Source of the DNA: Clostridia bacterium
GTDB lineage: Bacteria > Bacillota > Clostridia > Oscillospirales > CAG-382
Length of the DNA: 64,000 bases
Assembly (NCBI GenBank): GCA_017537345.1
Contig: JAFYKY010000012.1
Coordinates: forward strand, 1 to 64,000
Direction: 5' to 3'
Shown: positions 1 to 8,960 of the stretch, one piece after another
Position numbering within the stretch: the stretch's first letter is position 1
Layout of the letters: each line of letters begins with the position of its first letter
The notes under the pieces: model-generated
The model's input: only the letters and a program-made list of their open reading frames with translations
Told to the model about the DNA's origin: nothing
The model's database searches: none
Made by a program: the position numbers and the translations under genes

Positions 1-102
1 TCTTTGTACATTTCTTCTTCGTTGTTGTTCGATTTTCAATGTCCGTCGCTGTCTCTCTCGCGACAGCTTGGCTATTCTACCACATCTTTTTACGTTTGTC
101 AA
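1..102 (-). promoter_or_regulatory. rRNA-type promoter and leader, gene off left edge
   Basis: Read on the minus strand, TTGACA (102-97), a 17-nt gap and TAGAAT (79-74) form a near-perfect vegetative promoter. A short hairpin follows (GCTGTC...GACAGC, 67-48). Next comes a purine-rich stretch with GACATTGAAAATCGAACAAC, which resembles the TTTGAAAA-CTGAACA leader found just upstream of 16S rRNA in many Clostridia and Bacilli. No start codon or ribosome binding site is obvious before the edge. I infer a 16S rRNA gene or other stable RNA starting just left of position 1. A protein gene remains possible. Confidence 0.6.
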
Positions 103-193
103 CACCTTTTTTTAAAAAAATTAAAGTTTTTTCAAAAAAATTTTTAATGCATAAAAATGCCGATTTTATCCACAATATATTGTGGTGATATAT

Positions 194-646
194 ATGCTGA
201 CCATACTATTTCGCACTTTTTTGTTATATGGCATCTTGCTTTTTTCCGTAAGGCTTATGGGAAAACGGCAGATCGGACAATTACAGGCGGGAGAATTTGT
301 TGCCGCCCTTCTGATAAGCGAGCTTGCCGCCATACCCATGACCGACCCCGACATTCCCCTTATGTACGGCATTGTTCCTCTGCTGCTGGTTTCCTGCGCG
401 GAGGTGATAACCGCATTTCTTTCCCGCAGAAGCAAAAAGATACGTTTGTTTCTTGACGGCAAGCCCATTACTCTGGTTAAAAACGGAAAGTTTATAACCG
501 AGAACATGGAAAAGGCGCGGGTGGCGGAGGACGAGGTGGAGGCGCAGGCGCGGCTTAAGGGGTACGAAGATATGAAGCGGGTAAAGACGGTGGTACTTGA
601 GCAAAGCGGCGATATGAGCGTTTTACCCTGGGAGGACGAAAAATGA
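194..646 (+). CDS. DUF421 (YetF-like) membrane protein
   Basis: 150 residues when started at the ATG at 194, which has GGTGAT 5 nt upstream; two in-frame GTGs just before it lie over this Shine-Dalgarno site. Two hydrophobic N-terminal segments are followed by the family signature VRLMGKRQIGQL, another membrane segment and a cytosolic domain with FLDGKPITLVKNGKF. This matches the DUF421/YetF family of small membrane proteins with unknown biochemical role. At 150 residues it is at the short end for the family (many are about 200 or more). The stop overlaps the start of the next gene by 4 nt (ATGA), so the two are translationally coupled. Confidence 0.85.
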   Translation: MLTILFRTFLLYGILLFSVRLMGKRQIGQLQAGEFVAALLISELAAIPMTDPDIPLMYGIVPLLLVSCAEVITAFLSRRSKKIRLFLDGKPITLVKNGKFITENMEKARVAEDEVEAQARLKGYEDMKRVKTVVLEQSGDMSVLPWEDEK

Positions 647-948
647 AAAACTTTATATTCGCCTGCGTTGCCATCGGGGTGATAATTTGTCTTACGGCGG
701 TTTCTGCTTTTTGCGTAAACGGATACGCGGAAAAAACGCTATGCCTTATCGAAGGCGGCAGGTACGAAGACGCTCTTGAATATTATTACAGGAAGCAAGC
801 CCTGCTTTCCGTTGTTGTAAACGGCGGGGAGCTGGGGCGGCTGGAGGAAGCCCTTATTGACCTTTGCTGCGGCGCGGAGGGGGCGAAGGAAAAAGCCGTA
901 TCCGTCTGCAAGGAACTTGCTTCGCGGGAACGGCTTATATTATATTGA
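643..948 (+). CDS. DUF4363-like membrane-anchored protein
   Basis: 101 residues: one N-terminal membrane segment (about residues 4-24) followed by a helical extracytoplasmic region. Size, topology and position directly behind a DUF421 gene fit the DUF4363 family, which often pairs with YetF-like proteins in Clostridia. No catalytic motif is visible. The ATGA overlap with the upstream gene points to coordinated synthesis and perhaps a complex; that is inference. Family assignment rests mostly on context. Confidence 0.65.
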   Translation: MKNFIFACVAIGVIICLTAVSAFCVNGYAEKTLCLIEGGRYEDALEYYYRKQALLSVVVNGGELGRLEEALIDLCCGAEGAKEKAVSVCKELASRERLILY

Positions 949-973
949 CTTTTAACGTTTGTTGCTGTATATT
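945..973 (+). promoter_or_regulatory. Promoter for rpe
   Basis: TTGACT (945-950), 17 nt, TATATT (968-973); a TATAAT also begins at 973. Transcription would start near 980, leaving a leader of about 125 nt before rpe. The leader (980-1105) has a GA-rich then CT-rich segment but no riboswitch that I recognise. Confidence 0.55.
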
Positions 974-1105
974 ATAATATATAGGAAGTGAGCGGAGAAG
1001 ACGAGGGGTGTTGTATCCTTTGTGTTCAACTTCTTTTCTCCCCCTGCGACACTTTATTATATTATATGATATGTTTTTACCTTTGAAAAGGAGAAAGGAT
1101 TCCTT

Positions 1106-1762
1106 ATGGAAAAAATATACATTGCTCCGTCTGCATTGAGCGCGGATTTCGGCAACGCGGCGGCGCAGTTCAGAACCCTTGAGGAGCAGGGGATCGAATA
1201 TCTGCATCTGGACGTTATGGACGGCATTTTCGTGCCCAACATATCCTTTGGTCAGGTCGTGATAAAATCTCTGCGTCCCCACACCAAGATGATATTTGAT
1301 ACCCACCTTATGATAACCGAGCCTGAAAGGTATATAGACGATTTTGTTAAAGCCGGCTCGGACTACATAACCATTCACTACGAAGCGACGAAAGACCCCG
1401 AAGCAGTCCTTAAGCAAATACGGCAAGCAGGAGTAAAGGCAGGCATTTCCGTAAAGCCGGGCACTCCCGCGGAAGTGCTTTTGCCGCTGTTGGACTACAC
1501 CGATCTGATTCTGGTAATGACGGTAGAACCCGGCTTTGGCGGGCAGAAGTTTATGGCGGATATGATGCCAAAGCTTGAATTGCTGCGCAAAGCCATTGAC
1601 GAAAGCGGAAAAGACGTTATACTTTCCGTTGACGGCGGTATCGACCCCGTTACAGCCCCCGTTGCCGCAAAGGCGGGAGCGCGGCTTATGGTTGCGGGAA
1701 GCGCCGTTTTTAAAGGCGATATCAAAGCAAATATCGCCGCAATAAACAACGCCCTTATATAA
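1106..1762 (+). CDS. rpe: Ribulose-phosphate 3-epimerase
   Basis: 218 residues, the normal length for Rpe. It interconverts D-ribulose 5-phosphate and D-xylulose 5-phosphate in the pentose phosphate pathway as a cytosolic TIM barrel. Visible motifs are IAPSALSADF at the N terminus, the metal-binding LHLDVMDGIFVPN stretch, the phosphate-loop PGFGGQKF and the catalytic VDGGI near residue 175. The start has AAGGAGAAAGG upstream. It precedes two solute-binding lipoproteins with only 43 nt between, and no terminator is visible, so read-through into them is possible. Confidence 0.96.
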   Translation: MEKIYIAPSALSADFGNAAAQFRTLEEQGIEYLHLDVMDGIFVPNISFGQVVIKSLRPHTKMIFDTHLMITEPERYIDDFVKAGSDYITIHYEATKDPEAVLKQIRQAGVKAGISVKPGTPAEVLLPLLDYTDLILVMTVEPGFGGQKFMADMMPKLELLRKAIDESGKDVILSVDGGIDPVTAPVAAKAGARLMVAGSAVFKGDIKANIAAINNALI

Positions 1763-1805
1763 TATATATAAATAGGAAGAATTTTTTGCAAAGGAGCATA
1801 CATAA

Positions 1806-3296
1806 ATGAAGAAACTGATCGCTGTTGTTATGGCGTGCCTGATGCTTTGCGGCGTGCTTGCGGCTTGTAACAACGTACCCGACGAAGTGAGCGAAAGATC
1901 CGAAGTGAGCATTTCCGATGAGGACAAGGTCTACGGCGCAGATCTGCCCGTGAAGGATCTTGACGGAAGAGTTATAAGAGTTTTGTGTCAGGATTACAAC
2001 GCGCAGGGCAACGGATCCATTATGGGATTCGGCGGCGAGATAATCCAGCGCGAGGATTACTCCGAAGACACCGCATCCGCAGTTGACGTGGCAAAAGCGG
2101 AAACAAGAAGACTTATAGAGGAAACGTACCACTGCACCATTACCGGTCATATCAAGGCAGGTTCTCAGGTTTCCACTATAAACAGTCAGGTTGCATCCGG
2201 AATTACCGGCGAAGGCGCCTATGACATACTGTTTGACAACGTAAACGCGACCGCTTCCTACTGGCTTGACGGCGTTTACCTCGATCTTACCCAGATAGAA
2301 ACCATAGACCTTTCCAATCCCTGGTGGGACCAGCAGGCTGTAGCCGATCTTTCCATTGACGGCAGACTGTTCGTGGCGCTGGGCGATATAAACACACAGG
2401 ATAACGACGGTACCTGGATAATATTCTTTAACAAGCGCATGGCAGGCGAAATGTGCGCGGATTACAATTTCTATGAAATGGTCGATAACGACGAATGGAA
2501 TTTCGATAATTTCGTTAAGATCTGCAAGGACATAACCCACAACAGCAACGACGATGACGTGCTGGACGAAAAGGACACCTGGGCGTTTGGTACCGAGCTT
2601 TACAATATTTACGTACACGCGCTTTCCGCAGGCGAGCGTATCGCTTCCAAGGACGATGACGATATGCCTTATATCACTCTGCAGACCGAGGGTATGTACA
2701 ACGCTCTTCACAAGATAACCGATTTTTACAGCGATACCACCACGGTTATGATCGCAAACGACGGCAGATTTAACAACAAGGGCTTTACCAACGTATGGGA
2801 AGAAACCATTATCAAAGCCTTTACCGACGGCAGAGAGCTGTTCTACATGGGCGGTCTTATGAACCTTACCGGCTTCCGCTCTATGGAGGACGATTTCGGT
2901 ATGCTCCCCATTCCCAAGATGTACGCGGATCAGGACAGATATTACCACTCCGTATCCCCCTCCAAGACCTCTGCTCTGGCTATTCCCAGAAACGTTGAAA
3001 ACGTAGACGATCTGGGCTTGGTTATTGAAGCCATTGCCGCAATGAGCAAGAACGTGGTTACCCCCGAATACTATGACCGTACCCTCAAGCTTCAGGCTTC
3101 CCGCGATGACGAATCCGGAAGAATGCTTGATATAATCTTTGCTTCCCGCGTATTTGACCTTGCAAACATCTATAACTGGGGCAACGCGGTCACCGCTTTT
3201 TATTACGCAGATTCCAACTTTGTTTCCAGATTTGAAAATATTGCGGGCAGAGTTGAAAGCGATATGGAAAACACCGTGGAAGGCTTGCTTGAATAG
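1806..3296 (+). CDS. Extracellular solute-binding lipoprotein (copy 1 of tandem pair)
   Basis: 496 residues. The lipoprotein signal peptide ends at LAAC with the acylated Cys at residue 21, followed by a Ser/Glu-rich linker. The rest resembles family-1-type ABC sugar-binding proteins, with a DLSNPWWDQQAV segment and a GDINTQDNDGTW/FNKRMA region near the middle. AAAGGAG precedes the ATG. No ABC permease or ATPase lies nearby. The next gene is a close paralogue and long identical DNA stretches are shared, so this is a recent tandem duplication. Ligand unknown; carbohydrate is a guess from family resemblance. Confidence 0.85.
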   Translation: MKKLIAVVMACLMLCGVLAACNNVPDEVSERSEVSISDEDKVYGADLPVKDLDGRVIRVLCQDYNAQGNGSIMGFGGEIIQREDYSEDTASAVDVAKAETRRLIEETYHCTITGHIKAGSQVSTINSQVASGITGEGAYDILFDNVNATASYWLDGVYLDLTQIETIDLSNPWWDQQAVADLSIDGRLFVALGDINTQDNDGTWIIFFNKRMAGEMCADYNFYEMVDNDEWNFDNFVKICKDITHNSNDDDVLDEKDTWAFGTELYNIYVHALSAGERIASKDDDDMPYITLQTEGMYNALHKITDFYSDTTTVMIANDGRFNNKGFTNVWEETIIKAFTDGRELFYMGGLMNLTGFRSMEDDFGMLPIPKMYADQDRYYHSVSPSKTSALAIPRNVENVDDLGLVIEAIAAMSKNVVTPEYYDRTLKLQASRDDESGRMLDIIFASRVFDLANIYNWGNAVTAFYYADSNFVSRFENIAGRVESDMENTVEGLLE

Positions 3297-3317
3297 CGGC
3301 GGCGGAGGGAAAAGCAA

Positions 3318-4811
3318 ATGAAAAAAGCTTTACCTATTTTACTTATACTCGTGTTGCTTTGCGGCGCCCTTGCCGCGTGTAACAGCACGGGGGACGAAAG
3401 CAAAAGCGATACCGGCGTAAGCGATAGCGATTATGCCGCCAGCGTGCCCGTGAAGGATATGGAGGGCCGCGTTATACGTATCCTTTGCCGCGATTGGAAC
3501 GCAAACGGAAGCGGGTCGATACTCGGCTTCGGCGGCGAGATAATCCAGCGGGAAGATTATTCCGAAGACACGGCTTCTGCGGTGGATATTGCAAAAGCAG
3601 AGGTAAGACGTGTAATTGAAGAAAGATACCACTGCGTTTTGAAGGGTGATATAGTTGCCGCAGGTCAGGCAGAGCTTAACCAGCTTATAGTTGACCAGAT
3701 GACAGCGGGAATTACCGGCGAAAGCGCATACGATCTGCTGTTTGATAACATTACCTACACCGCGGCATCCTGGCTTGACGGTGTGTACAGAGATCTGAAT
3801 TCTGTTGAAACTATCGACCTTTCCAATCCCTGGTGGGATCAGCAGGCGGTAAACGATCTTTCGGTTATGGGAAGAGTTTTCGTGGCGCTGGGCGATATAA
3901 ACACACAGGATAACGACGGCACCTGGCTTATATTCTTTAACAAGCGTCTGGCTGCCGAAATGTGCGCGGATTACAACTTTTACGAAATGGTTGATAACGA
4001 CGAATGGAATCTTGATAATTTCATTCAGATCTGCAAGGGTATAACCTTTGACAGCAGCGGCGACGGCACGGTGGATGAATTTGACACCTGGGCGCTGGGC
4101 ACCGAAACCTACAACATTTACGTACACGCGCTGGCATCCGGTCAGAAGGTGGTTTCCAAGGACGAGGACGATATCCCCTACTTCTCCTTTCAGACCGAAG
4201 GTATGTATGACGCTCTTTCAAAAATAAGCGATTTTTACAGGGACACCAATACGGTTATGATCGCCGATGACGGCAGATTTTCCGGCAAGGGATATTCCAA
4301 CGTCTTTGAAGCCACGGTAGTTAAAGCGTTTACCGACGGCAGAGAGCTGTTCTATATGGGCGGACTTATGAACCTTACCGCATTCCGCGCAATGGAGGAC
4401 GATTTCGGTATGCTTCCCATTCCCAAGGGCGATCCCGAGCAGGAAAGATATTACCATTCCGTTTCCTACCACCAGACTTCCTCTCTGGCGATACCCACTT
4501 CGGCAAAAGACCCCGAAGATCTTGGACTTATTATAGAAGCGCTGGGCGCTTTGAGCAAGGAAAAGGTTACCCCCGAATACTATGACCGCACCCTGAAGCT
4601 TCAAGCCACCCGTGATGATGAATCCGGAAGAATGCTTGATATAATCTTCGCTTCCCGCGTATTTGACCTTGGCGCCATCTACAACTGGGGCGGAGTATGT
4701 GCGCAGATCTACAATACAGACCCCAACTATGCTTCCCGTTTTGAATCTGTGGCAGACAAAGCCCAGAGCGATATGGAAGAAACGCTGGAGATATTGGTGG
4801 AGTTCAATTAA
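3318..4811 (+). CDS. Extracellular solute-binding lipoprotein (copy 2 of tandem pair)
   Basis: 497 residues, LAAC lipobox with Cys21. It aligns with the preceding gene along nearly its whole length: the GFGGEIIQREDYSEDTASAV block, DLSNPWWDQQAV, ALGDINTQDNDGTW and DESGRMLDIIFASRVFDL are shared almost exactly. Differences cluster in the signal peptide, the Ser/Asp linker and a short insertion near residue 115. GGAGGG precedes the ATG at 3318, 21 nt after the previous stop. A rho-independent terminator follows, so the pair ends a transcription unit. No permease is present. Confidence 0.85.
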   Translation: MKKALPILLILVLLCGALAACNSTGDESKSDTGVSDSDYAASVPVKDMEGRVIRILCRDWNANGSGSILGFGGEIIQREDYSEDTASAVDIAKAEVRRVIEERYHCVLKGDIVAAGQAELNQLIVDQMTAGITGESAYDLLFDNITYTAASWLDGVYRDLNSVETIDLSNPWWDQQAVNDLSVMGRVFVALGDINTQDNDGTWLIFFNKRLAAEMCADYNFYEMVDNDEWNLDNFIQICKGITFDSSGDGTVDEFDTWALGTETYNIYVHALASGQKVVSKDEDDIPYFSFQTEGMYDALSKISDFYRDTNTVMIADDGRFSGKGYSNVFEATVVKAFTDGRELFYMGGLMNLTAFRAMEDDFGMLPIPKGDPEQERYYHSVSYHQTSSLAIPTSAKDPEDLGLIIEALGALSKEKVTPEYYDRTLKLQATRDDESGRMLDIIFASRVFDLGAIYNWGGVCAQIYNTDPNYASRFESVADKAQSDMEETLEILVEFN

Positions 4812-4822
4812 AATACAGTTAT

Positions 4823-4852
4823 GCCTCCGTAAAAGCTTTTGCGGAGGCGTTT
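4823..4852 (+). terminator. Rho-independent terminator
   Basis: Stem GCCTCCG/CGGAGGC around an AAAAGCTTTTG loop, followed by GTTTCTT. It ends the rpe/solute-binding unit. Confidence 0.8.
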
Positions 4853-4858
4853 CTTATA

Positions 4859-4887
4859 TTGACATTTTGCGGTGTTCATAGTATAAT
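4859..4887 (+). promoter_or_regulatory. Consensus promoter for patatin gene
   Basis: TTGACA (4859-4864), 17 nt, TATAAT (4882-4887). Both hexamers are perfect. Confidence 0.85.
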
Positions 4888-4934
4888 ATGTTGTTGCTTT
4901 GTGCATATTTTTAAATGAAAGGGCGGTGCGGCTT

Positions 4935-5783
4935 ATGAATATAGGTATTGTTCTTGCAGGCGGATTTGCCAAGGGCGCGTATCAGGTAGGCGCTTTGAAG
5001 GCGATACGTGAATTTATACCTATGGAAGACGTTAAATATATAAGCTGCGCATCTATCGGCGCTCTTAATGGATATGCATACGCCACGCAAAAGCTGGAAA
5101 AGGCAGAAGAAATGTGGAAAAGCTTTTGCGGTGAGCACGAATCCACAAACGTTATGCGGCTTTTGAGGAGCGACACCCTGCAGCAGATAATTATCGGGCT
5201 TACCTCCCCCGAAGACAAGCTTTACTGCAAGCTTTATACCGCCCATCTTAATATTAACTCTATGAAGATCGCCTATACCGAGCTTAATTCCCAGCGTCAG
5301 CACACCAGAAAGCATTTGCGGGCGGGAATTGCTTTGCCGTTGTTCAACCGCCCCGTAAAGATAGAAAACGATTATTTCTTTGACGGGGGCTTGGTGGACA
5401 ATATCCCCGTGTATCCTTTGATGCAGCACAAGCTGGATTATATTATCTGTATTTATTTTGATGAATACTGGTACACCTTTGAGGACAGCTATTTTGATAA
5501 CAAGATAGTTAAAATATTCTTCCCCGACCCTACCCGCGCAAAAACGTCTTTCGTTATCTCCCGTGCAAGCGTGGACAAAATGCTGCAGGACGGATATGAC
5601 CGCGCCTACGAAACCCTTTCCCGCGTGTTTGAAAACGGCACAGATAACCTGCCCCATATCTACAGCACTATTACCGCCCTTAACAAAGAAAACCCCCAAA
5701 AGAAAATACGCTTTACCACGGATACCGTCATCACCGGTCTGAACAAGATCGGCAAAAAGATAACAAAAATACAAAAACCATAA
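4935..5783 (+). CDS. Patatin-like phospholipase
   Basis: 282 residues from the ATG at 4935. That start lies just before the conserved N-terminal strand MNIGIVLAGG and has a GGGCGGTG ribosome binding site; an upstream in-frame start at 4899 lies too close to the promoter. Patatin elements are visible: the glycine-rich oxyanion loop GGFAKGAYQVGAL (residues 9-21), a nucleophile elbow CASIGAL with Ser40, where the usual first Gly of GxSxG is Cys, and the catalytic FDGG dyad Asp in the second half. This predicts a lipid acyl hydrolase. It is monocistronic, ended by a strong hairpin. Confidence 0.88.
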   Translation: MNIGIVLAGGFAKGAYQVGALKAIREFIPMEDVKYISCASIGALNGYAYATQKLEKAEEMWKSFCGEHESTNVMRLLRSDTLQQIIIGLTSPEDKLYCKLYTAHLNINSMKIAYTELNSQRQHTRKHLRAGIALPLFNRPVKIENDYFFDGGLVDNIPVYPLMQHKLDYIICIYFDEYWYTFEDSYFDNKIVKIFFPDPTRAKTSFVISRASVDKMLQDGYDRAYETLSRVFENGTDNLPHIYSTITALNKENPQKKIRFTTDTVITGLNKIGKKITKIQKP

Positions 5784-5810
5784 AAACGGCTGATATAATC
5801 AGCCGTTTTT
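5783..5810 (+). terminator. Rho-independent terminator
   Basis: Perfect stem AACGGCTGAT/ATCAGCCGTT with a 3-nt loop and T5 tail directly after the patatin stop codon. Confidence 0.85.
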
Positions 5811-6143
5811 TAATGATGAATGAGGAGTGAGGAATGAGGAATGAGGAAGTTTTTTGCGGAGCAAAAAACCGTGTAATTGTTTTCGATACATTCCGTCTAT
5901 AGAACTGAAAGTCTGAAGTGAGCGATGGTAAAACGCTGTAGAAAACGTTCTTTACGAGCGTGCTGTAGTAATCTACAGCTAGCGAAGTAAAGACGTTTAG
6001 AAACGCAAATAAAAAGGAATTTGTTTTTACAAATTCCTTCCTAAATAACAAACAACAATGCGAGAGATAAACTAAAATCTCTCGCATTTGTTATTACGTA
6101 TCAATGTTTTTTGCGTTTCGTTCTGCAGTGTTTTACCGAGCGA
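5811..6143 (+). repeat. Composite hairpin repeat (about 330 bp), copy A
   Basis: This gap holds no gene. In order: GARGAAT-type heptamers (5813-5848); a core hairpin GTTTTTTGC.GGA.GCAAAAAAC; a TTTCGATAC...CGTCTATAGAACT segment; the hairpin GCTGTAGTAATCTACAGC; the hairpin GGAATTTGTTTTTACAAATTCC; and a hairpin GCGAGAGAT...ATCTCTCGC, ending in TTTTGCGTTTCG. The same modules recur in the same order at 61819-62155 and in reverse at 9715-10096 and 12793-13106. It lies between convergent genes. Confidence 0.85.
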
Positions 6144-7214
6144 CTAATCAATAACCACTTCATGTCCCGTGGAGGCCGAGAGATACACCGCATCCAGAAT
6201 CTTCATCATTTCCACGCCGTCCTCTGCGGGGTTGCGGCAGGGTATGCCTTCGGTTATGCACTTAACAAAATGAGCGATCTCGTTTTCGAACAGACCGTCA
6301 AAGCTCAGCGCCGTGGACTGATGCATGGTTACGTTGGTGAGATAGCCGTTTTGCTGGGTGTATATCTTTAACTCGGGGTCGATCACCGCGCCTGCATTAC
6401 TGCCGTAAAGCTCTATCTTGCCCACATCGTGGGGGATATTAAGGCTGAAGGAAGCCTCCACCGCAAGAGTGGTGCCGTTATCGAAGCGGATAAGTGCGCT
6501 TGCCATATCCTCAACGTCAAATACGGGCTTTACCGCATCGGTTTCGGATTTATAATCCACCGTGCCCTTTATGCCGGGACGGTTTTTAAGCTTATCGTAG
6601 GTAACGCCGTATACGGATACGGGCTTGGGGTTGCCCAGCAGATAGCGGACAAGGTCTATAACGTGTACGCCGAGGTCGATAAGAGGACCGCCGCCGGAGC
6701 GCGCCTTTTCACCGAACCAGCCGCCGGGACAGCCGTTGCGGCGGGTATAATTTGCCTTTGCGTAGTAGATTTCGCCGAAATCGCCTGCGTCTATAAAATC
6801 CTTGAGCACAGCCGCATCGTTACCAAAACGGCGTACAAAACCGATCATAAGCAGTTTGTTGTTGCGCTTTGCCGCTTCCAGCATAGCCTGAGCCTCTTCG
6901 GTGTTCATCGCCATAGGCTTTTCGCACAAAACGTGCTTGCCTGCGTTAAGAGCCATAATGGTGCAGGGTGCGTGGGCGGAGTTCCAGGTGCAAACGGAAA
7001 CCGCGTCGATTTCGGGAAGCTCGCGAAGCATCGTGGCTTCGTCGGTATAAAGGCGGGTAACGCCGTGGCGCTCGCCCTTGTATTTAAGGGTCTTTTCGTT
7101 AATATCGCAAAATGCGTAAAGCTCTACATCGGGGCAGGCTTTATAGCCGTTAATATGTACTTCGGAAATACCGCCTACGCCTACGACGGCAACTTTAAGC
7201 TTTTTCTGTTCCAT
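6144..7214 (-). CDS. Gfo/Idh/MocA family oxidoreductase
   Basis: 356 residues. An N-terminal Rossmann fold (VAVVGVGGISEVH) binds NAD(P). The EKPMAMN motif (about residue 98) carries the family's conserved Lys, and the C-terminal substrate domain contains the GGPLIDLGVHVIDLVRYL helix. Members oxidise or reduce sugars, inositols and related compounds. The start has AAGGAAT upstream. It lies 19 nt downstream of the NhaC-type transporter gene on the same strand with no terminator between, so it probably shares that gene's lysine-riboswitch-controlled transcript. Substrate not predictable. Confidence 0.9.
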   Translation of the reverse strand: MEQKKLKVAVVGVGGISEVHINGYKACPDVELYAFCDINEKTLKYKGERHGVTRLYTDEATMLRELPEIDAVSVCTWNSAHAPCTIMALNAGKHVLCEKPMAMNTEEAQAMLEAAKRNNKLLMIGFVRRFGNDAAVLKDFIDAGDFGEIYYAKANYTRRNGCPGGWFGEKARSGGGPLIDLGVHVIDLVRYLLGNPKPVSVYGVTYDKLKNRPGIKGTVDYKSETDAVKPVFDVEDMASALIRFDNGTTLAVEASFSLNIPHDVGKIELYGSNAGAVIDPELKIYTQQNGYLTNVTMHQSTALSFDGLFENEIAHFVKCITEGIPCRNPAEDGVEMMKILDAVYLSASTGHEVVID

Positions 7215-7233
7215 AATTGAAATTCCTTTCTAT

Positions 7234-8859
7234 TTATGCCTTTTTTGCGCTTACTTTCTTTATAACAACCAGAGTGGCGATCATAATAACGGCAGATACG
7301 GGCAGGGTGATGTACCATACGGGCACAAAGCCTGCGATAACATATCCTACGAAGGACACCGCCGCAACCGTTACTGCGTAAGGTATCTGGGTGGAAACGT
7401 GGGCAACGTGATCACACTGGGCGCCTGCGGAGGACATAATGGTGGTATCGGAAATAGGAGAGCAGTGGTCGCCGCAAACTGCGCCTGCAAGACAAGCGGA
7501 CATACCGATTATCATAAGCTCGCTTCCTGCGGGGAATACGCCAAGCACGATGGGGATGAGTATACCAAAGGTACCCCAGGAGGTTCCCGTTGCAAAAGCG
7601 ATAGCGCAGGCTACAAGGAATATGATTGCGGGGAGGAATTTTTGCAGGGTATCTGCGCCTTCAAGAGCCGCTTTTACAAAATCATCGCTTCCCAGAAGCC
7701 CTGTCATATTCTTAAGAGAGGTTGCAAACACCAGAATGAGTATTGCGGGCACCATAGCGTTAAAGCCCTTGGGCACACATTCGGTGGATTGCTTTACGGA
7801 AATAAGCTTTCTTAAAGCAAGGTAAACAACGGTGAATATAAGCGCCACAAAACCGCCGAGAGGCAATCCCACGGTTGCATCCGTATTACCGAAAGAGCCG
7901 ATAAAATCCATATAATATTCGCTTGCGGTATCAAAGAAGCCGCCAACGTAAATAAGAGCAACCACAGAGCAGAGGATAAGCACCGCAACGGGAAGGATAA
8001 GGTCAATAACTTTGCCCTTTTCGCAATATTCCTCGGATTCGGCACCGCCTGCAGAGGATTTTACACCGCCGTATACGTCGCCCTGCAGAGCAAGAGCTTC
8101 GTGCTTTTTCATAGAGCCGAAATCAAACTTCATAAGCACCAGCGCGATAATGAACACGAAGGTGAGCAGGGAATAAAAGTTATAGGGAATAGCTCTGCAG
8201 AACAAAGCCAGAGAGGAAACGGAGTTTCCTGCCGCATCCGTAACGTCTGCGGTGTATTCGGAAACAGCCGCAGCCCAAGAGGAAATGGGAGCGATCATAC
8301 AGATGGGCGCCGCGGTAGCGTCTATAAGAAACGCCAGCTTTGCGCGGGATATCTTCTGTGCGTCGGTTACGGGACGCATTACGGTACCAACGGTGAGGCA
8401 GTTAAAGTAATCGTCTATAAAGATGATTACGCCCAGAGCAAAGGTGCAAAGCATTGCCCCTGCGCGGGATTTAATGTTTTTCTGTGCCCATCTTCCGAAA
8501 GCGGCGGCACCGCCTGCGCGGTTAATAAGGCATACCATAACTCCCAGTATAACAAGGAATACGAATATGCCCGCCGTGCCGGAAACGGACGCGATAAGAC
8601 CTTCCTGTACAAGGGAATCAACTGCGGTAACGGGGCTGAAGTTTGCAAAAAGCAAAGAGCCTACCGCAATGCCCAAAAGCAGAGAGGAATATACCTCTTT
8701 GGTAATAAGTGCCAGTACTATTGCAACGAGGGGAGGTACCAATGACCAGAAACTGCCGATAAAGGGGTTTCCTTCGCTTACCGCGCCGGTAACTCCCGCG
8801 GCAACAAGCACCACCGCCACGAACAGTACGGCAAAAATTATCTTTGCGTATTTTTTCAT
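7234..8859 (-). CDS. NhaC-family Na+/H+ antiporter-type transporter, likely lysine-linked
   Basis: 541 residues from the ATG at 8859 (AAGGAG upstream). Longer in-frame starts would lie inside the riboswitch and terminator and are rejected. About 11-12 membrane segments; NhaC signatures are FIDDYFNCLTVG, GTSWGTFGI and CGDHCSPISDTTIMSS. NhaC proteins exchange Na+ and H+, but members behind lysine riboswitches are known candidates for lysine transporters. The upstream lysine riboswitch makes lysine or a related amino acid the likeliest substrate; the sequence alone would not show this. The Gfo/Idh/MocA gene follows in the same operon. Confidence 0.88.
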   Translation of the reverse strand: MKKYAKIIFAVLFVAVVLVAAGVTGAVSEGNPFIGSFWSLVPPLVAIVLALITKEVYSSLLLGIAVGSLLFANFSPVTAVDSLVQEGLIASVSGTAGIFVFLVILGVMVCLINRAGGAAAFGRWAQKNIKSRAGAMLCTFALGVIIFIDDYFNCLTVGTVMRPVTDAQKISRAKLAFLIDATAAPICMIAPISSWAAAVSEYTADVTDAAGNSVSSLALFCRAIPYNFYSLLTFVFIIALVLMKFDFGSMKKHEALALQGDVYGGVKSSAGGAESEEYCEKGKVIDLILPVAVLILCSVVALIYVGGFFDTASEYYMDFIGSFGNTDATVGLPLGGFVALIFTVVYLALRKLISVKQSTECVPKGFNAMVPAILILVFATSLKNMTGLLGSDDFVKAALEGADTLQKFLPAIIFLVACAIAFATGTSWGTFGILIPIVLGVFPAGSELMIIGMSACLAGAVCGDHCSPISDTTIMSSAGAQCDHVAHVSTQIPYAVTVAAVSFVGYVIAGFVPVWYITLPVSAVIMIATLVVIKKVSAKKA

Positions 8860-8891
8860 GGTTGTTTTCTCCTTTTTTATGTAAAAAAATA

Positions 8892-8929
8892 ATTTAAAAA
8901 AACAAAAAGACCGGGCGTAAAGCACGGTC
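8892..8929 (-). terminator. Riboswitch expression-platform terminator
   Basis: On the minus strand GACCGTGC...GCCCGGTC (8929-8909) is followed by a T-rich tail TTTTTGTTTTTTT. It lies between the lysine aptamer and the transporter start, where a ligand-stabilised terminator is expected. Confidence 0.8.
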
Positions 8930-8960
8930 ATAAAAAACACTTTTTTGCAGTATTTTTCCT

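Noticed and set aside
980..1105. Possible structured RNA in the rpe leader
   Set aside because: A GA-rich and a CT-rich segment could pair loosely, but no known riboswitch or small RNA signature is visible.
5811..5850. CRISPR-like direct repeats in the heptamer arrays
   Set aside because: The unit is 7 nt without unique spacers, and no cas genes are present.
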